A DNA stretch of 64,000 bases. Origin: Pyxicephalus adspersus. Its lineage: Eukaryota > Chordata > Amphibia > Anura > Pyxicephalidae. The stretch spans positions 20,605,723 through 20,669,722 of the forward strand of contig NC_092864.1 of the NCBI RefSeq assembly GCF_032062135.1, written 5' to 3'. This document shows, in pieces, positions 36,943 to 50,439 of this stretch. Within the stretch, counting starts at the first letter, position 1; each line of letters begins with the position of its first letter. The notes below the pieces were generated by a model. That model made no database searches and had not been told where the DNA came from. It worked only from the letters and a program-made list of their open reading frames with translations. Made by a program: the position numbers and the translations under genes.

Positions 36943-37353
36943 ATAGTGTTCAGATTCCAGGAAACCCTTTGCTTTAAGTTATTCTATCAACAACTCATGG
37001 TACTTTAAAGGTGGTACCAAAAGGGGGTCAGTGGCAGAAGGGCCTCCTAAATAGGTGGTCAGTGGAAGGAATGCCCTGCTTTAAAGATCAGTGGGAAGGA
37101 TGACCCCTTACATTTGCAGTCATTGTGAAAAAAATGGCTCTTTACAGAACCCAAGATATTCATTGGTGTAAGTGTTAATTTGTGAAATAAACAAGAGGAA
37201 CAGCTTCACCAGTGCCATGCTCTGGCTTTGCCCAATGGTGCTGTGCCATAACTATGAGGGTACCAACAAGCATGAAGCTAATCCACTTCTGTTCACTGAA
37301 CCCTTAGCAACGTTTGAATGACCCTAGGGTTACATGAAACCCTGGTTGAGATA
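36943..37353 (+). mobile_element. hAT-type MITE, copy 3 (diverged, with an insertion)
   Basis: Recognisable parts are GGAAACCCTTTGCTTTAAG, several GGTCAGTGG(A/C)AGAA-like blocks and the end CTAGGGTTACATGAAACCCT followed by GGTTGAGA. The GGTCAGTGGnAGnA block is repeated, and about 130 bp of unrelated sequence lies before the right end. Confidence 0.6.
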
Positions 37354-40300
37354 GGATGCAGTAGAGGATAGAAACAGGAAAATAGATAAATCAGCTAAAA
37401 ATAAAAAAAAAAGACAAACTCTTATCTTCACACCAGGGTGGACATGTCTTTAGTTCAGCCTTACATCGTCTCTTTGACACTTAGAATCCTGTTTATATAA
37501 GACGTGGATGATATGGGTTCAGGGAACCCTTAATGCAGCACCTACACCTAGACCTCATTAACTTTTAAATAGCTATGAATTGAAACAGAGTAAGTTGTTT
37601 TAAAATGTCCAGAAGTAAAATAGGGGGTCTGCAAATTGGTCTTGCACAACAGCCCCTAGAGGACCTTGTTCACCACTGAATATATTGAAATGAACACCCC
37701 CAAAAAGGTAATATGGGGTCTGCCTTATCGATCAACCTTCTAAATAAAGGTAATAACCTGGTTATAAAGCCAATTTGATTGACTAATACTTTTTGAGCTG
37801 CTGGCCTTTGAACCGGTATGTCGACTATCATTTAACAAAACAAAATAAGAAAGAAATTTCAATTACTTACTGTGCCGTCAGTAAACTTAAATCTACTTTA
37901 TACTTTATTTATGGTGTGGGGTTATTGGTGCATTTAGGGTAGTTTGATTTATTTTAATAATTTGTTTTTCATCTTTTTGTATATTGATTTGTCGATTTGT
38001 GTTTTGAAACAAAAGTCATTTAACGTCCACCTTTAAAAATGCCCAAACCATTTTACCTAAATTTAGGCATTTTGCAGAAATGACTGAATTTCTACTGAAA
38101 GAAGACAGAAAATGTTTAATTTTTCTCATCTCCAATCTATTCCAAGGAATTTAGCCCATGTCAGAATGTCTAATCTGCAACCTTCTTTCAGGTCCATAGG
38201 TTATTCACCTAGAATAATTATACAGATCAGGAAAGTCAGCATGAAGTCAAAATTCTTTATATATCTGAATACCCTATATAGTCCCACAGACACACTCAAA
38301 AATCTTGTGTAAAGCCATAGAGTAGACTTATAAGACTTATAGCTAAAACACCTTATTTCAGGATCATGGCAATCCAACAAGCTCCTATGGGTGAGATGAT
38401 GAAAAGGCGCTCACAGAGTATATTTACATCCATAATGCTTGAAGGTATAATGCTTTCTATGCAACCATGTGCTATATCGGTTAAATGCAATGCAGCTAGC
38501 CTAGACACTTTTAGAAGAGTTAGCAGATGCCCTAATCCAATGATTCTGAATACAGTCCAAAAATGAAATGAAAGAAATTAAATTTTACCAGATCCAAATG
38601 AGCCAATGTTCTCTGCAGTTTGAAAATAACTTGGAATTTTGTTCTGTTCTGCAGTTTTATTTTCTATATATAGCCAGAAGGAGCATTAATTACAGGTTGT
38701 AAACTAACAAGAAAAAAACATTTCAAGCAATATGCTTCTCCTTGTTTTACAGGAAAGACAAAAAGTAGAATGCGGAGCCTGTATTTTTTTTTAGTGTTAT
38801 AAATATATTTTTATCCAGTACTGCCTGTACTTGTCACTGATCTATGTTATGCCATTCTCATATGTACAAATCTGTCTCCTTTTTAATAATTTTCAGTTCC
38901 TATAGTTCTATATATATTATAATGAGTGATGAAAGAATCAATTCCCAAACCAGGCAAATAAGCAACATGCTTTATCTGAATATACTGGCATACTGGAAAA
39001 TCAGCATAGAACGATCAGTCCCGATTGGCCGGATTCCAGATTTGCAGGTGTGTGCATTTATTTAGGCCAATCAAAAGTTCTTCTTTGATAATCAGAAATA
39101 TTCTTCCAAAAGGCTTAATTACAGAAAGCAGATTTCTGTGATTAAGAAGATTGCAATTAGGGAGGTATGTAAATTGTTTTGCAGAAGGGATATTATTTGT
39201 CCTTCCTGCAATATTGAACCTATCACTTTAAGAAAACACACTAAAGGGGACAGGTGTGAAGTGATTCTTAAGTTGCTCCTGTGTAGTTAGATTCATTAGA
39301 GCTTTGGTAAGGACTGCAGCTTCTTTTAACAGAAACTTGCTGAAATATTTGACTACTCCGGGAGCGACAGTTCCCCAACTAAACCTCACCCTCCATACAC
39401 ATGTTTAAATTACCCTATGTTCCGACCCAGCACCTTCAGGCCTTCCCATATAATCTTGTATGTAGCTGCTGGGGGGAGAAGCAAAGAGGACAAATAAAGA
39501 CTATTATTAGAACGACAGCTCTAGGGGCTATTTCAGACCCATGGTGAGCTGCAGTGCTCTACCATAATCTCAACCATTGCTCCATTTTGCTTGGCCCATT
39601 CATCCGAAAGTTGTGACCCTTCTTTTTGCTCATGGCAGATCGTGGAACAGTTTCCAAAATGAGTTTCCAATGAGTAGCTTTTGGCCACACAGTTGCAGTT
39701 TTAGGATTTTCAGGTGCAGTTGACTATTCTGCCTGCACGGTTTTACAATGCGAGTCTGCAAGAACCCCAAGTCTGATGGGGCTGCTGACATCACTTCCAA
39801 GATGGTGGCACCAAGCAGCAGTCTTAGTAGTTTAATATGTTTACAAAAGGTAGATTTTTACAGGTAAATAACATATCTACAATATTTTAAATGTATGGAA
39901 AATCTTATAGGAATATTTTGTTGAAATGAATTGTCTGGTTACCGGGTCTCTTTAGGAGTATTTAGAATGTTCCTAGAGTTTCCACCCGTATTACTCTCTA
40001 ACATTTTGCTTTCAAAGTGCACAGAAATGTTTTACCAAGTGCAGACCAGTGCTCTAAGAATAGAGCAGCAGGAAAAAAAAAATCATTTTATACAAAAATC
40101 CCCTGCAACATCTGAGCAAATCCTAAGAAAAGTCTAAAAATATCCAGTACTAATATCCAGTCTAGTACTTAGACATTCAGGTTAGATCAAAAAATATTGT
40201 CCACTGATAACAATGTGCATTTAAAACATATATAACATTTGTATATAGTTTATTTCCTTTTCATTCACTGCCCTTTTATATCTGTTTATTGGGCAGAAAT

Positions 40301-41760
40301 TATAGTTGCAGGGGGTGGGGCCAACTGTGGCACTGCCAGTGGTGCTTGCTGTGGCAATTAGGGGCACTCATAGGAAAATGGATACTAAAGGAATCAAGCA
40401 AAGTGTTAAGAAGATTTTTTTGTTATTTAAGGTCCTCGCTGAATCATTTCCCTAACAGATGGGCAGATGTTTTAGAATAAAGCCACTGGTGATAATGAAG
40501 TAAGTAGGATGAGTAAGGCAGTGGCTTGAAATGAAGACCTTCAGCATCAGAACATGCAGAAAATCCTGCAAGGCAATGAGTGCACCTTTTATCTTGAAAT
40601 GCATTGGTCATGACTTTTAATGAACGATTTGGCTGCAGATAAAGCGGGAACAGCAAAAATTTGGTATGCTCTTATGATTTTACCCTTCATTCTTCCTTAT
40701 GAAGGTTCAATAATCTGCTTGAACAATGTAGATCCTAAAAGTGAGAGCAATCCCAAAGATTTTTATCCTAAAACTGAAAGTATTAAAGCTGCATTGCAGC
40801 CAGTTGATTCTCTTTTTTAGAAGTAGAAGTTATTACCTCTGTGTCTACAGTGACAGATTTCCTTAAATGGTTCAACTTTCCCTATTTTCTTGAAAATACT
40901 TTTAATTCAGCAAAAAATAAATACAAAGTTTTGATTGTTACTATACCATACTCTTTTTTTCTAGAGGTTATATAAACCCAATTTGCTATTTTTTAATTTA
41001 TTATTATTTTTGTGTCTCCAATAGTTTTTGTTCTTGGTTGAAGTGAATAATTAATCCATTTTCTCTTGATAATGAAAACTGAGCCTGCACACAATGCACT
41101 ATTACTTCAGCAGAAATAATATTGATTCAAAGCAGAGAACACGCCAAAAGAATTTAACTTAGAGACTTCCATATAATTGTTATACACTGATTTGTATATA
41201 TAATGTTTATCTGGTAAGGTAATTAATTGGAAAATTAATCTACATAGGATTGGTTCATTATCCTATCCTACATAGGATAGGGCATTAGGATAAATTTGCA
41301 GCTTTAGTCACATAAGAAGCAATTACTTTTATCTTCATAATTCAAAAACATGAATTTCATATTGATCTGCTTTAAACATTTATATGTCATTTGTAAACTG
41401 CATTTGTGGATCTGTTATCTATATTCGTGTTGAGTGCTGAAACATTTCAAGAACAACTTTGGAAAACCTGGAAGCATTTGGTTTTATCGGTTGAATGAGT
41501 GCAAAGAAATCGCCTTTTGATTATGCCTGAAATTCAGAGTTGTCCCGTGTCCTTTGTACACTTCCCATGTTGTTTCAAGCAGTGCATGTGAGTATTAGGC
41601 TACATAATGATTAGGTTTTCCTTGCAGAGATCTAAGAAGAAGACATGATTCAATAAATAAAGACTACTGGCAGGGCTGATAACCATTCATTCCTCTTCTG
41701 CTTTGTAATGGGGACATTTTTTCTGGGGATAACTGTCTAACAAGGGAATTTTCTCACCTT
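37354..41760. other. non-coding; possible constrained sequence near 41030-41170
   Basis: No gene was seen. 41030-41170 (with GAATAATTAATCCATTTTCT) has homeobox-like TAATTAAT words and no repeat texture. GCTGACATCACTTCCAAGAT and AGATGGTGGCACC near 39785 look repeat-derived. Confidence 0.4.
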
Positions 41761-41983
41761 GGGCCCAATTTATTAAAGCTCTCCAAGTCTGGAGAGGATA
41801 CAGTTTCATCAGTTAAGCTGAGTGATCCAGCAACCTGGAATAGGTTTCTTCAAAGTCATTTGCTATTTGCTAGCAAATGTTTTGAATTGTGGACAAGACC
41901 CGTTTCAGGTTTGCTGGATCACCCAGCTTCACTAATGAATGTGTATCTTTGCCAGCCTTAGAGAGCTTTATTAAATCAGGCCC
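41761..41983. mobile_element. hairpin MITE, copy C (full length)
   Basis: It starts GGGCCCAATTTATTAAAGCT and ends GAGCTTTATTAAATCAGGCC. Both arms carry the AGTGATCCAGCAACC / GGTTTGCTGGATCACCCAGC pair, and the loop carries TTTGCTATTTGCTAGCAAA. Confidence 0.85.
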
Positions 41984-44900
41984 TTTGAATGTTCCATTAA
42001 CTTCCTTCCCACTTCAGGATAAGAAGTAAAGATAATTTTAACCAAAGGTACACATACAGCTCAACGATAGCCTAAAGGAGTTTTACCATTCTCTACTCCA
42101 AAACTACAAAATAGTTTTTGTTGATACATACACCTCACCCAATACACTGATTGGTTTTCTCTTCTATACTTTGACCTTTTCCGCTTTTTACTTCTGAGTA
42201 CAAAGCAGTACATTTCAAAATGATTTCTGCTTGGCATCAATCCACAACAGGCACGGAACCATTCATTTTAAGGTGTATCTATTATACTCAAAGTATAAGG
42301 TATTGTTGCCTAGACTAAGACAGTCAAAGTATATTCTATCCTAACTTATCTGACTGCTGCATGGTGAAATCTGAAAAAAACAAAAAACAAATTCCTAATC
42401 TGCTGTTAATTTCATCACCTGACCCAAAACAAAGATCAGTTAGTGTTGTAATGTATCATTAGGACAAAAGAGTTTTTTGAACTTGTTATCATTTGCTTGT
42501 AATCCTTTGTATCGCACCATTAAGGCTGGGAGATGGAGGGGCAGTTCATGGAGCCAATCAGATGTGTTTCATGCACCCGTACTGAGAAAGAACATCTTTA
42601 CTCCGTGTCCAACTACAGGCTGTGGTCATAAATTTGACCAAGCTGTATTTCTTAACTGCAGTAGAGACAGACAATATAACAAATCTTTATGACAAGTAAA
42701 ACAATAAAAGATCTTACAACAATCATGTTTTGGCTTGATTGTGTGTTTTCTGTATGGCTGGCAGCTATCTAACATCAGCATAGGTCTATATCTTCAGCCC
42801 TCATTGTCTACTTTATTGGGTGCATCTGCTCAAAAGTTCTATATACCAAGATAAATGTGTGTTTTCTAATGGAATTATCTAAGAACGACTGTAAGGCACA
42901 ACCTGTTAATCAAGTTACATCACCATTTCAGTTTACCTTGACAAGGTCAGTTTTAATAGAATCTTCAATTGATTAAAAATATATTGATTTAAAAATGTAA
43001 AGCTTTCTGCTGGTATGGTAGCAAATCCAATATTGTTAAAATTCTATTACTCATCTGAACTTAATAAACACAGATGGTACAACACTTAAACTAAAAAATG
43101 ATTTTTTATTGTACATGACTATCAGATACATTTGGGTTTAACTAATGTAGTTATACTAGAGGTTATTCCAAGTGGTACCGATGTGGTGCACCGCTTTTAA
43201 ACCAGTACTAACCTACCAAAAATATGGAACAACATTGAGAGGTTCAAACAGGTATGTGAAGGTGGTGCAGTTGCATTGAAGAAACACTTTCTAACCTTAT
43301 TGGCAAGCATTCACAAGGTGTTCTGAAGGAAAGCAGATGACCCATGAGACTTTGTGATATATGAATATTGACAGGCCTAAAATGATCCTGCCATTTCCCT
43401 ACCCAAAAATCAAGACTGGTCTTTAGAATGGAAGAAAGTTGATTTATCCAACGTATATTGTTCATTCTCCCTAAATATTAGGTAATGATCTCATTAAACG
43501 TTACCTACCTAGATGTGTTTTTTTTTTTTGTTCATCATTTTCTCTACTTTGTATTCCTTTGAAATACATTCAGAATGTATGTCTTTCTCTATACAGTCTG
43601 TGAACATAAAAAGGCCAGCAGAATCTTTATAAATCCAATTATAGAGGGAGGTGTTAAGCCATGCAGTACTGCTCCCAAGGGACGATTTGCCAGTAGACTT
43701 GGTCATAAGTGGAGAACACTTGCATGACATTCTCACAGCCTGTAAATTTTTTATCCAGTCTTTCATTTATTTTTTTTACAGCCTAATGCTGTAGAAAATC
43801 ACCAGCCCTGTTCACCAAATCACCCCATATATGTCAAGCTCATCTAATGGGATTCCCTATTGATTACTGAGAAAATATAACCGGTGATATCACTTTGTGA
43901 AGTTGAAAGCTTCATTTAAAGCTGACCTTCTTCTGCAGCCTGTGGCAGGTCCCTTGGCTCCATTCTTTGATGGTATGTCCAATCTTCTGGAAGTTCTGAG
44001 TAAACAATTTTATAATATGCTATATAAACTGTCACAAAAAAACAAAATATTTTTTTAAAATGTATTGAAGAAGGTCAGTTAGGTCATTATTATTTCTTAC
44101 AATCTCCAAAAGTAGGTGAATGCATGGAGTCTTTGGTTTTGATGTATTTGACACCTGTATATGTATATTTGACATGTCTACATGGACAATTAGCTTTTGG
44201 GCTTAGAAGAAACTTTTATTTTGTCACCTAAATCTCCATCTGAAGCAGGCCTGTTGTTATTAAAAGCGAAAAAGGTAAAAATCCAGCACAAGAATATACA
44301 TGGTTGGAACCATATGACATAAGCCTTCTTATGTCATATGGTTCTTGTTCTCGTTCCATTTCTAAAGTCTAAAAATATGCCAGAAACCCATTGAGCACCT
44401 AACGTCCTGTTTGAGCTGACACCAAAGTGATTTCCTGCACTGAAATTATAAGCAGGGCCATGTGCATACCTCATCCCTGCCTAAGTACTGAAGTCCTCAT
44501 TCATCAAACATTTCCCTATCACAAGAGGATTATTTGGCCCCAGAAGAGGGAACTAATACTGTTGAGAGAACTAACAAGGGGGGATGTGCATGTATTTTAG
44601 GGATTTACTGAAATATAGTCCCTTTTTATTCTCCCCAGACATACACCAACAAACAAAAATCCCAATAGACAGGAGGACCTCCTATGCCTATTAGGTTATT
44701 TTATAGATATATGTATGTACTTTTTGTTATTGAAAAGGGGAAAAAAAGTTTAAGTGGACTAGAACCTAAAAGTGAACACTTGCTTTTTTTCAGGGAATCC
44801 CAATAGATGTAAACTGTACACAGAGAAATCTATTATTTGCAGTTGTTTGGGAAAAAAGGCAATATCATATGATATTTTGTTCTACTGCATCTTCTATTTA

Positions 44901-46593
44901 TGTAATTTCCATTGCACTACAATAGCATGATTCATCTCCATTCATCATCCACTACGGCAACACTTCAAAATAATCATTTTCACGAAGTACCCTCTGTTTA
45001 GATGAATCCAACGACAATGGCCCACATTTCGCTTCTGTTTATACAGTCATACAGTCAACGACTTCTGAAAATGTACATACAGTAGTATGGAACTGTGGAT
45101 AGTAAAAAAAAGTATGATCTATCATTACTGAAATGGATGTATGATTTTAATTTCAGGTCTGTACATTGCTTACCTTGATTTGTATAGACGTGAACTAAAT
45201 TAAACTTCTTCAAGACCACAGTACTTTCCTTATAAGGCAATGAGTTCATGGTTTATTTGCATCATCATAATTGAAGGATTCAAGAAAAGCAAAACTGATA
45301 AGTGGATCAAAAAGTGTGCCTGGATATTTCATTCATTTATTTTATTATTTCCTAACAATCAGTTTGATCTCTATCTTTAACAATAGAATGAATGAACCAT
45401 AATGTAATGAATGTAAAATGTGAATAAAAGAAGACTGATGCAAGCTGAAGGACTGTTGAATTTACCCTTAATGATAGATTAAAGATGGTTTGAAAGTACC
45501 TTGCAACTGATAATTCAGGTATTTTACTATTCCCAGGTGAGGTGTTCTGCGGCTTATATATGATAGATGTCCTCTTGAAGCTCTACCAAGCATATGCAAC
45601 TTAAAGGAAACACTGGAGCAAACCCAGAACACATTGGTGGGATTAAATCTCCCAGTGGGCATCAGAATAGGCCAGCTGGCATCTTTGACTGGGCAGAGAT
45701 AATCCTGGACTAACCTACCATTTTCCTACAAATTTTACTGTATTATACAAATGAATGAATTCATATTCAATAGATGTGAACAAGCAATCAGGTTGTGTTT
45801 GGGAAGTAAAACCATAGCAACTAATCGTATTTCACTTTGTTAAATTCAAAGCCAGTGAAAGATAAAGTTTGTTTTCTAAAGTTTCCTATGATTAGATAAG
45901 CAAACCTAAAACGTTAATTAGCTTTGAGTGCTGAAAAGATCTACATTTAACAGAATTAATGACAAGAAGGAAATGTAAATTTGTCATTCTGTAATTTTTT
46001 TTTTTACTTTTCTAGTTTCATGGATTTGGATCAATTTGATCCTACTCAGACTTTTCCTACATCTTTTATATAGATGTCTCTTGTAAAAGACACAAATTAC
46101 TGATGTTCGCTTAAAATGCTTATTCATTTCCTGATAAATAAGAGACGGGGAAGTTAATATTGAAATGGAAAAGATCTGGCTGCTATTGCCTATGTATCAC
46201 CCTGCAGAATATTCAGTTACTGAGCATTTATGATTCATAGGTGTGTGTTATCAGTCCGCTGAGTGATCACACAAAGTAAATTGGCCTACTGGCTCATTCC
46301 ATTACCACAATAAATTATAAGCATGCTGATGTGTTAAGACAGGAATATTTATGTAGATTTATAGTCTTTTTAAAAATATCTTTACTTTAGCTTTCCTGGG
46401 AGTCCTGGGTTGCCCAATGAAAAATAGACAGCAAATCTAAAATGTTTGGACTTTACAGCCATCTTAAATATTTTTTTCTTATTTAGAAGATAATGAAGGT
46501 AACATTTACTTAAAAAAATCGCTGTAAATCAATTACTGCAATCTAAAAGTCATGCACCAGGAAGATTCACTTACAGTGAACCACCTATATTAA
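41984..46593. other. non-coding; possible constrained sequence at 46120-46340
   Basis: The only structured item is the hairpin at 44307. 46120-46340 is repeat-free (for example ATTCAGTTACTGAGCATTTA). Poly(T) runs lie near 43519 and 43767. Confidence 0.4.
44307..44344. other. perfect 17-bp hairpin with a 4-nt loop
   Basis: GAACCATATGACATAAG is followed by CCTT and then its exact complement CTTATGTCATATGGTTC. It lies in otherwise plain AT-rich DNA and is not part of a repeat family I could recognise. Confidence 0.9.
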
Positions 46594-46700
46594 GCCTGAT
46601 TTAATAAAGTTCTCTAAGACTGGAGATGAGAGACTATCATTGGAGTATCTAGATGATCTAGCAAACCTGGAATGGATTTCTTAGAATCCTTTGCTAATAA
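46594..46700. mobile_element. hairpin MITE, copy D (left half only)
   Basis: CCTGATTTAATAAAGTTCTC and GATCTAGCAAACCTGGAATG match the left arm. The right arm is missing. Confidence 0.7.
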
Positions 46701-49459
46701 TGTTAATGAAGTTTTTCAGTTTTCCAAACCACTTTATCCTTTCCACCAATGTAGAAAAATGTCAACACAGAAAACTATAATACAATTACCATGGAATATG
46801 ACAGATGCTGATTGTCCAAGACCAGGGGTATGAAATTTGTTGAACCACCCTATTCTATATACATAATCCTATTCTTGGTGTAAGGAAGTCTGTAAAGCAT
46901 TAGGTCAAAGTACATTGCTAAAGGTGTGAATTGTGTCAAAATGTTGAGGTAGAAATGTTAAAATGGCATTATAAGTAGAAGGCAGATGATGATTTTCACA
47001 ATCTGCTTACCTGCTTGCCTGTCTCTGATTTTTGTGCAATAAGAATACATGTTAGAGACTAGTTTAAAGGAGCAGGGAAAAGTGATTGGAGGAGTAGGCA
47101 TCCTACAATAAAAATGCTGTGCTGTTATAAGCTGTTGATTCCATGTTCCTTGCTCACTATTCACAGAACGGGACTTTTTTGGAGGTCTTCAGGCTGGTCA
47201 TGTGATGCCACAGAGTCCTCATTGATGAAGACAGTTTCACTGACCTGATGATGTCAGTTTATTAAGAACAGACCTTCATGTGACCCACAGGAGACAGGTC
47301 AGTGATGTCCCACACTCATAGAATGTCTGACCAATGACAGTACACCTGAAAATGTTAATATTGCAACCCAAACAACTAACGAAATTTAAAATCAATTAGA
47401 CCCTAAATGGGCTTTAATTAAACTATGGCAACTAATTTTTGACACCATTTTCTCAATAATCAGGTAAAGGAAGAACATAGTTCTTGGTGCCTAAAAAGCT
47501 CTGTGCTTAAGTAAGTGGGAAAGAATAGAACATCTGAAAGGTTTAAAACATCCTGTTGTAGACATTATATTGACACATTTAAAGGTGAACTAAACTACTG
47601 GACCAAAAAGAAAATTGTGGCCTGCCAGGAGCATTTTGCCATAATGTACAAGTATATGCAGCATATTTATATGTTATGGCAGTCTAATTTAGCAAAGCGA
47701 TCCTCACCAGTGGTGCGATGTCCGCACTTCCCTCTATAACTAAAGTTTCCATCCTCACGCCATCATTTTTTGGGTTTGGAGACTTTAGCCAACTTTATTG
47801 GCCAGGATAATAAGATACTTAAAGGGGACCTAAACTAAAATTTGTATCTTACATAAAAAGATTTTATATAAGGTAAAGGTTAAAGACCTTAAAAAAAAAA
47901 AAAAAAGGTAAAGCCCCTACCTTTTCTGTTTCGATCACCGCAGAGCCTCCTGAGATACATACGTCATGGATCCCAGGAGGCTTCTGGCTGCTCCTTCTGT
48001 ACATACCCGATGTCGGTAAAGCTTTTTCTTCAATGGGTAAAAAAAAAAAAGCTACATTACCTGATCTTACACCTGCACACTGCGAGATTCGGTAACATAG
48101 GAATAAGACAAAAGAAGGGCAAGTAAGATGTTGGTGCTTGTGCTTATTCTGTGCTGGGACGTAGGAGAATACCAGGACAATGCAGGACCCGATCCAGGAA
48201 ACCTCCAAAGGGATTGACGGATATGCGAAAGTAAAGGTGAGGTTTTTACAGATCTTCATGTAGTTATAACAAAACTATTTCTGTAATAAAGCAGTCCATG
48301 AATTTACTTATTTCCTCACACAAATACTAGGAGCGGGGATGACAGGGTTGATGGGTTGGGGGGCATTTGACCTTGGGGTAGTATTATTATGATTTGTTAA
48401 GCTGGTGGTTCTAAGTGCAGACTCATCACAACACCACCACCAGCAGTCAATGACACGTACTGGTCTTTATAGAACTACATGCTTCCTGTTCTGACCCAAG
48501 TTCACAGCATCTGGAAGAGGCAAGTCTTCCAATACCAACTTTCCTTGTAGCGCTGGGAAGTCATGTGGTTGAATACCAGAGCTGCAATGAAAATGGATGC
48601 TAAGAGATAAAATGTTATGTCCTATAGGAGTAAATTATGTCCTACAGGAACCACAAGCAGCTGGCCAGAGATTAATTTTTGAGATTGTTCATTTACAGAC
48701 TCTCAATTTCATGTTTTTTTCATGCAGATTAGCAAGAACAGTAGATTCTGAATAATTGCCAGCAACACCTACTTTCAGATATTTTTTATAACAAGGCCCC
48801 ATTGCTCTCATTTAGGTGAACGGAAAAGTAGTGATGGCTTTTTTCAGAACAGAATGAAGAAAGACGTTCTTTATGCTCCCACGCCTCATCGCTCTTAAAA
48901 ACAGACAAGCCAAATTGACGCATTGTTCATATGCAAATCTCTCCAGTGAAACCTTCATTCTAAATGCAGAAGATGAGATAAGAAAATAAAAATGGTCTTC
49001 CATTTGATGCTGTATGCCGACACCCTTCACTTGTGAGCCCCAGCTCTGAAAATCCATTTTAGGTCGAACAATGTAGTTATTAACTGTCAGAAAAAAAAGT
49101 TAAATTCATTCATTATGGAGGCCTATGGGGTAGGAGGCGCCATATAAACAAATCAATCTCTGCTGTATCCTACAGTGACACAGCCACATTTGTATGATGG
49201 CTTCATATACTTGTGTCATTGACACAATTGGGGCCCAGGGTTATACAAGGCAAATAAATATTTGAAGCATACATCACAATGGTAATGATTTATTTATTTT
49301 AATTTGCTATATAGTCTATTACAATGCTTTTCAGGGCAGAGGTAACAGACCGGACATGCTTGAAGACAAGTCACAATCTACTGGATGTATTCCACACCTC
49401 CAGATATGTAGAATACCTGCTCCCCATCACATGCTCTGTTTCTTTTTGCCATTTCATAG
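46701..49459. other. non-coding apart from the repeat at 47.8 kb; complex sequence at 48660-49060
   Basis: 48660-49060 is 400 bp of repeat-free sequence including CATATGCAAATCTCTCCAGT, with an ATGCAAAT octamer (POU-type site). It is the best conserved non-coding candidate in the window by appearance, which is a weak criterion. Confidence 0.4.
47818..48260. repeat. unclassified repeat with AAAGGGGACCTAAACT end
   Basis: CTTAAAGGGGACCTAAACTA at the start resembles TTTAAATGGACCTGAACC at 50835, suggesting a shared repeat family. The body holds poly(A) and poly(T) runs and a GC-richer block with GAGCCTCCTGAGATACATAC and CATGGATCCCAGGAGGCTTC, which pair imperfectly. A 131-codon minus frame here has no ATG-based support as a gene. 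Confidence 0.4.
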
Positions 49460-49517
49460 GACACACAAGGATGGATGAGCGGGATAAACCATGGCGAGCA
49501 CACAGGCCACCAGAAAC
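49460..49517 (+). other. candidate short exon with good splice sites
   Basis: A pyrimidine-rich tract ending TTTGCCATTTCATAG precedes a 58-bp segment that ends AAAC|GTAAGC, a near-consensus donor. Inside it lies an ATG whose frame stays open to the donor and gives a hydrophilic peptide starting MDERDKPW. It could be a first coding or alternative exon of a gene whose remaining exons lie elsewhere, or a chance pairing. I do not recognise the peptide. Confidence 0.25.
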
Positions 49518-49698
49518 GTAAGCACATGGCTTCCTCTTCTACAGGGTGCAGAGTTTAGGATGCAGAATAACATTTAGGTTAACCCAAAATATGAGTAATT
49601 GATTTAAATGTGGTGTTTTTAGACTTTTTTCTCCCTAATTTTCAACTGGTGATCCTACACTTTCTGTACTACAATGACAATGTTCACACAGCCTAATG

Positions 49699-49989
49699 CA
49701 GTGTTTCTTGAACTTATTGACATGGAGGAACCCCTGGGAATAACTTTCAGGTCTTCAAGGAACCCATGCAATAATTACTATATCCACAGCTCATTGTACA
49801 TTATTATGGTAGTCAGTAGGAACAATGACTTTTACACTGCTGGTCATTGGGAATGCTGCCACCCTTACAGATATCAAGAGGTCATTGGTATCTGGTAAAT
49901 TGACCTGAGATTCCCAAATTACTCAAGGAACCCCTAGCAACCTCTGGAGGAAACCTAGGGTTTCACAAAACCCTGGTTGAGAAACACTA
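49699..49989 (+). mobile_element. hAT-type MITE, copy 4
   Basis: The left terminus CAGTGTTTCTTGAACTTATT and the right terminus GGTTGAGAAACACTA are inverted repeats. Flanks GCCTAATG (49691-49698) and GTCTAATC (49990-49997) form an 8-bp target duplication with two mismatches. It is 291 bp long with no transposase. Confidence 0.85.
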
Positions 49990-50439
49990 GTCTAATCTAT
50001 GTATATATGGTGGAACAGTGTTATTACCCTGCTCTTCTACTAATTGGGATTATTTGGTATCATTCTTCTATCTCATTTTTATAACACAACAACATTTTAT
50101 TGATATAATACAGGAAGGTGAGTGAACACATCTCTGCACTACTTTTTTGGATTTTACCACCAAACTCTACTGATCATTGTATTCATAGAACTTACAGGTG
50201 TGCTGAAAAAAAACTTAAGTGTTCTTATGTAATATACCTCTATAAATTCCTATATATCTCTAACATATTGCCACTTTTATAGTTGTTCTGTTGCTGTGGT
50301 ATAGCAAAGAGTAGCTCACAGTTTTAGCAGAGTAGTTTGTGGAATACGTTAACGCCAGCGAGGTTTAAAAGACAACTCAAACTTCTCTAAAACTTCAACA
50401 CGAAATTCAGCTTTACCTTTACAAAGCTGAATAACTTTG

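Noticed and set aside
47864..48259. 131-codon open frame on the minus strand
   Set aside because: It includes translated poly(T) runs as phenylalanine strings and lies in an unclassified repeat.
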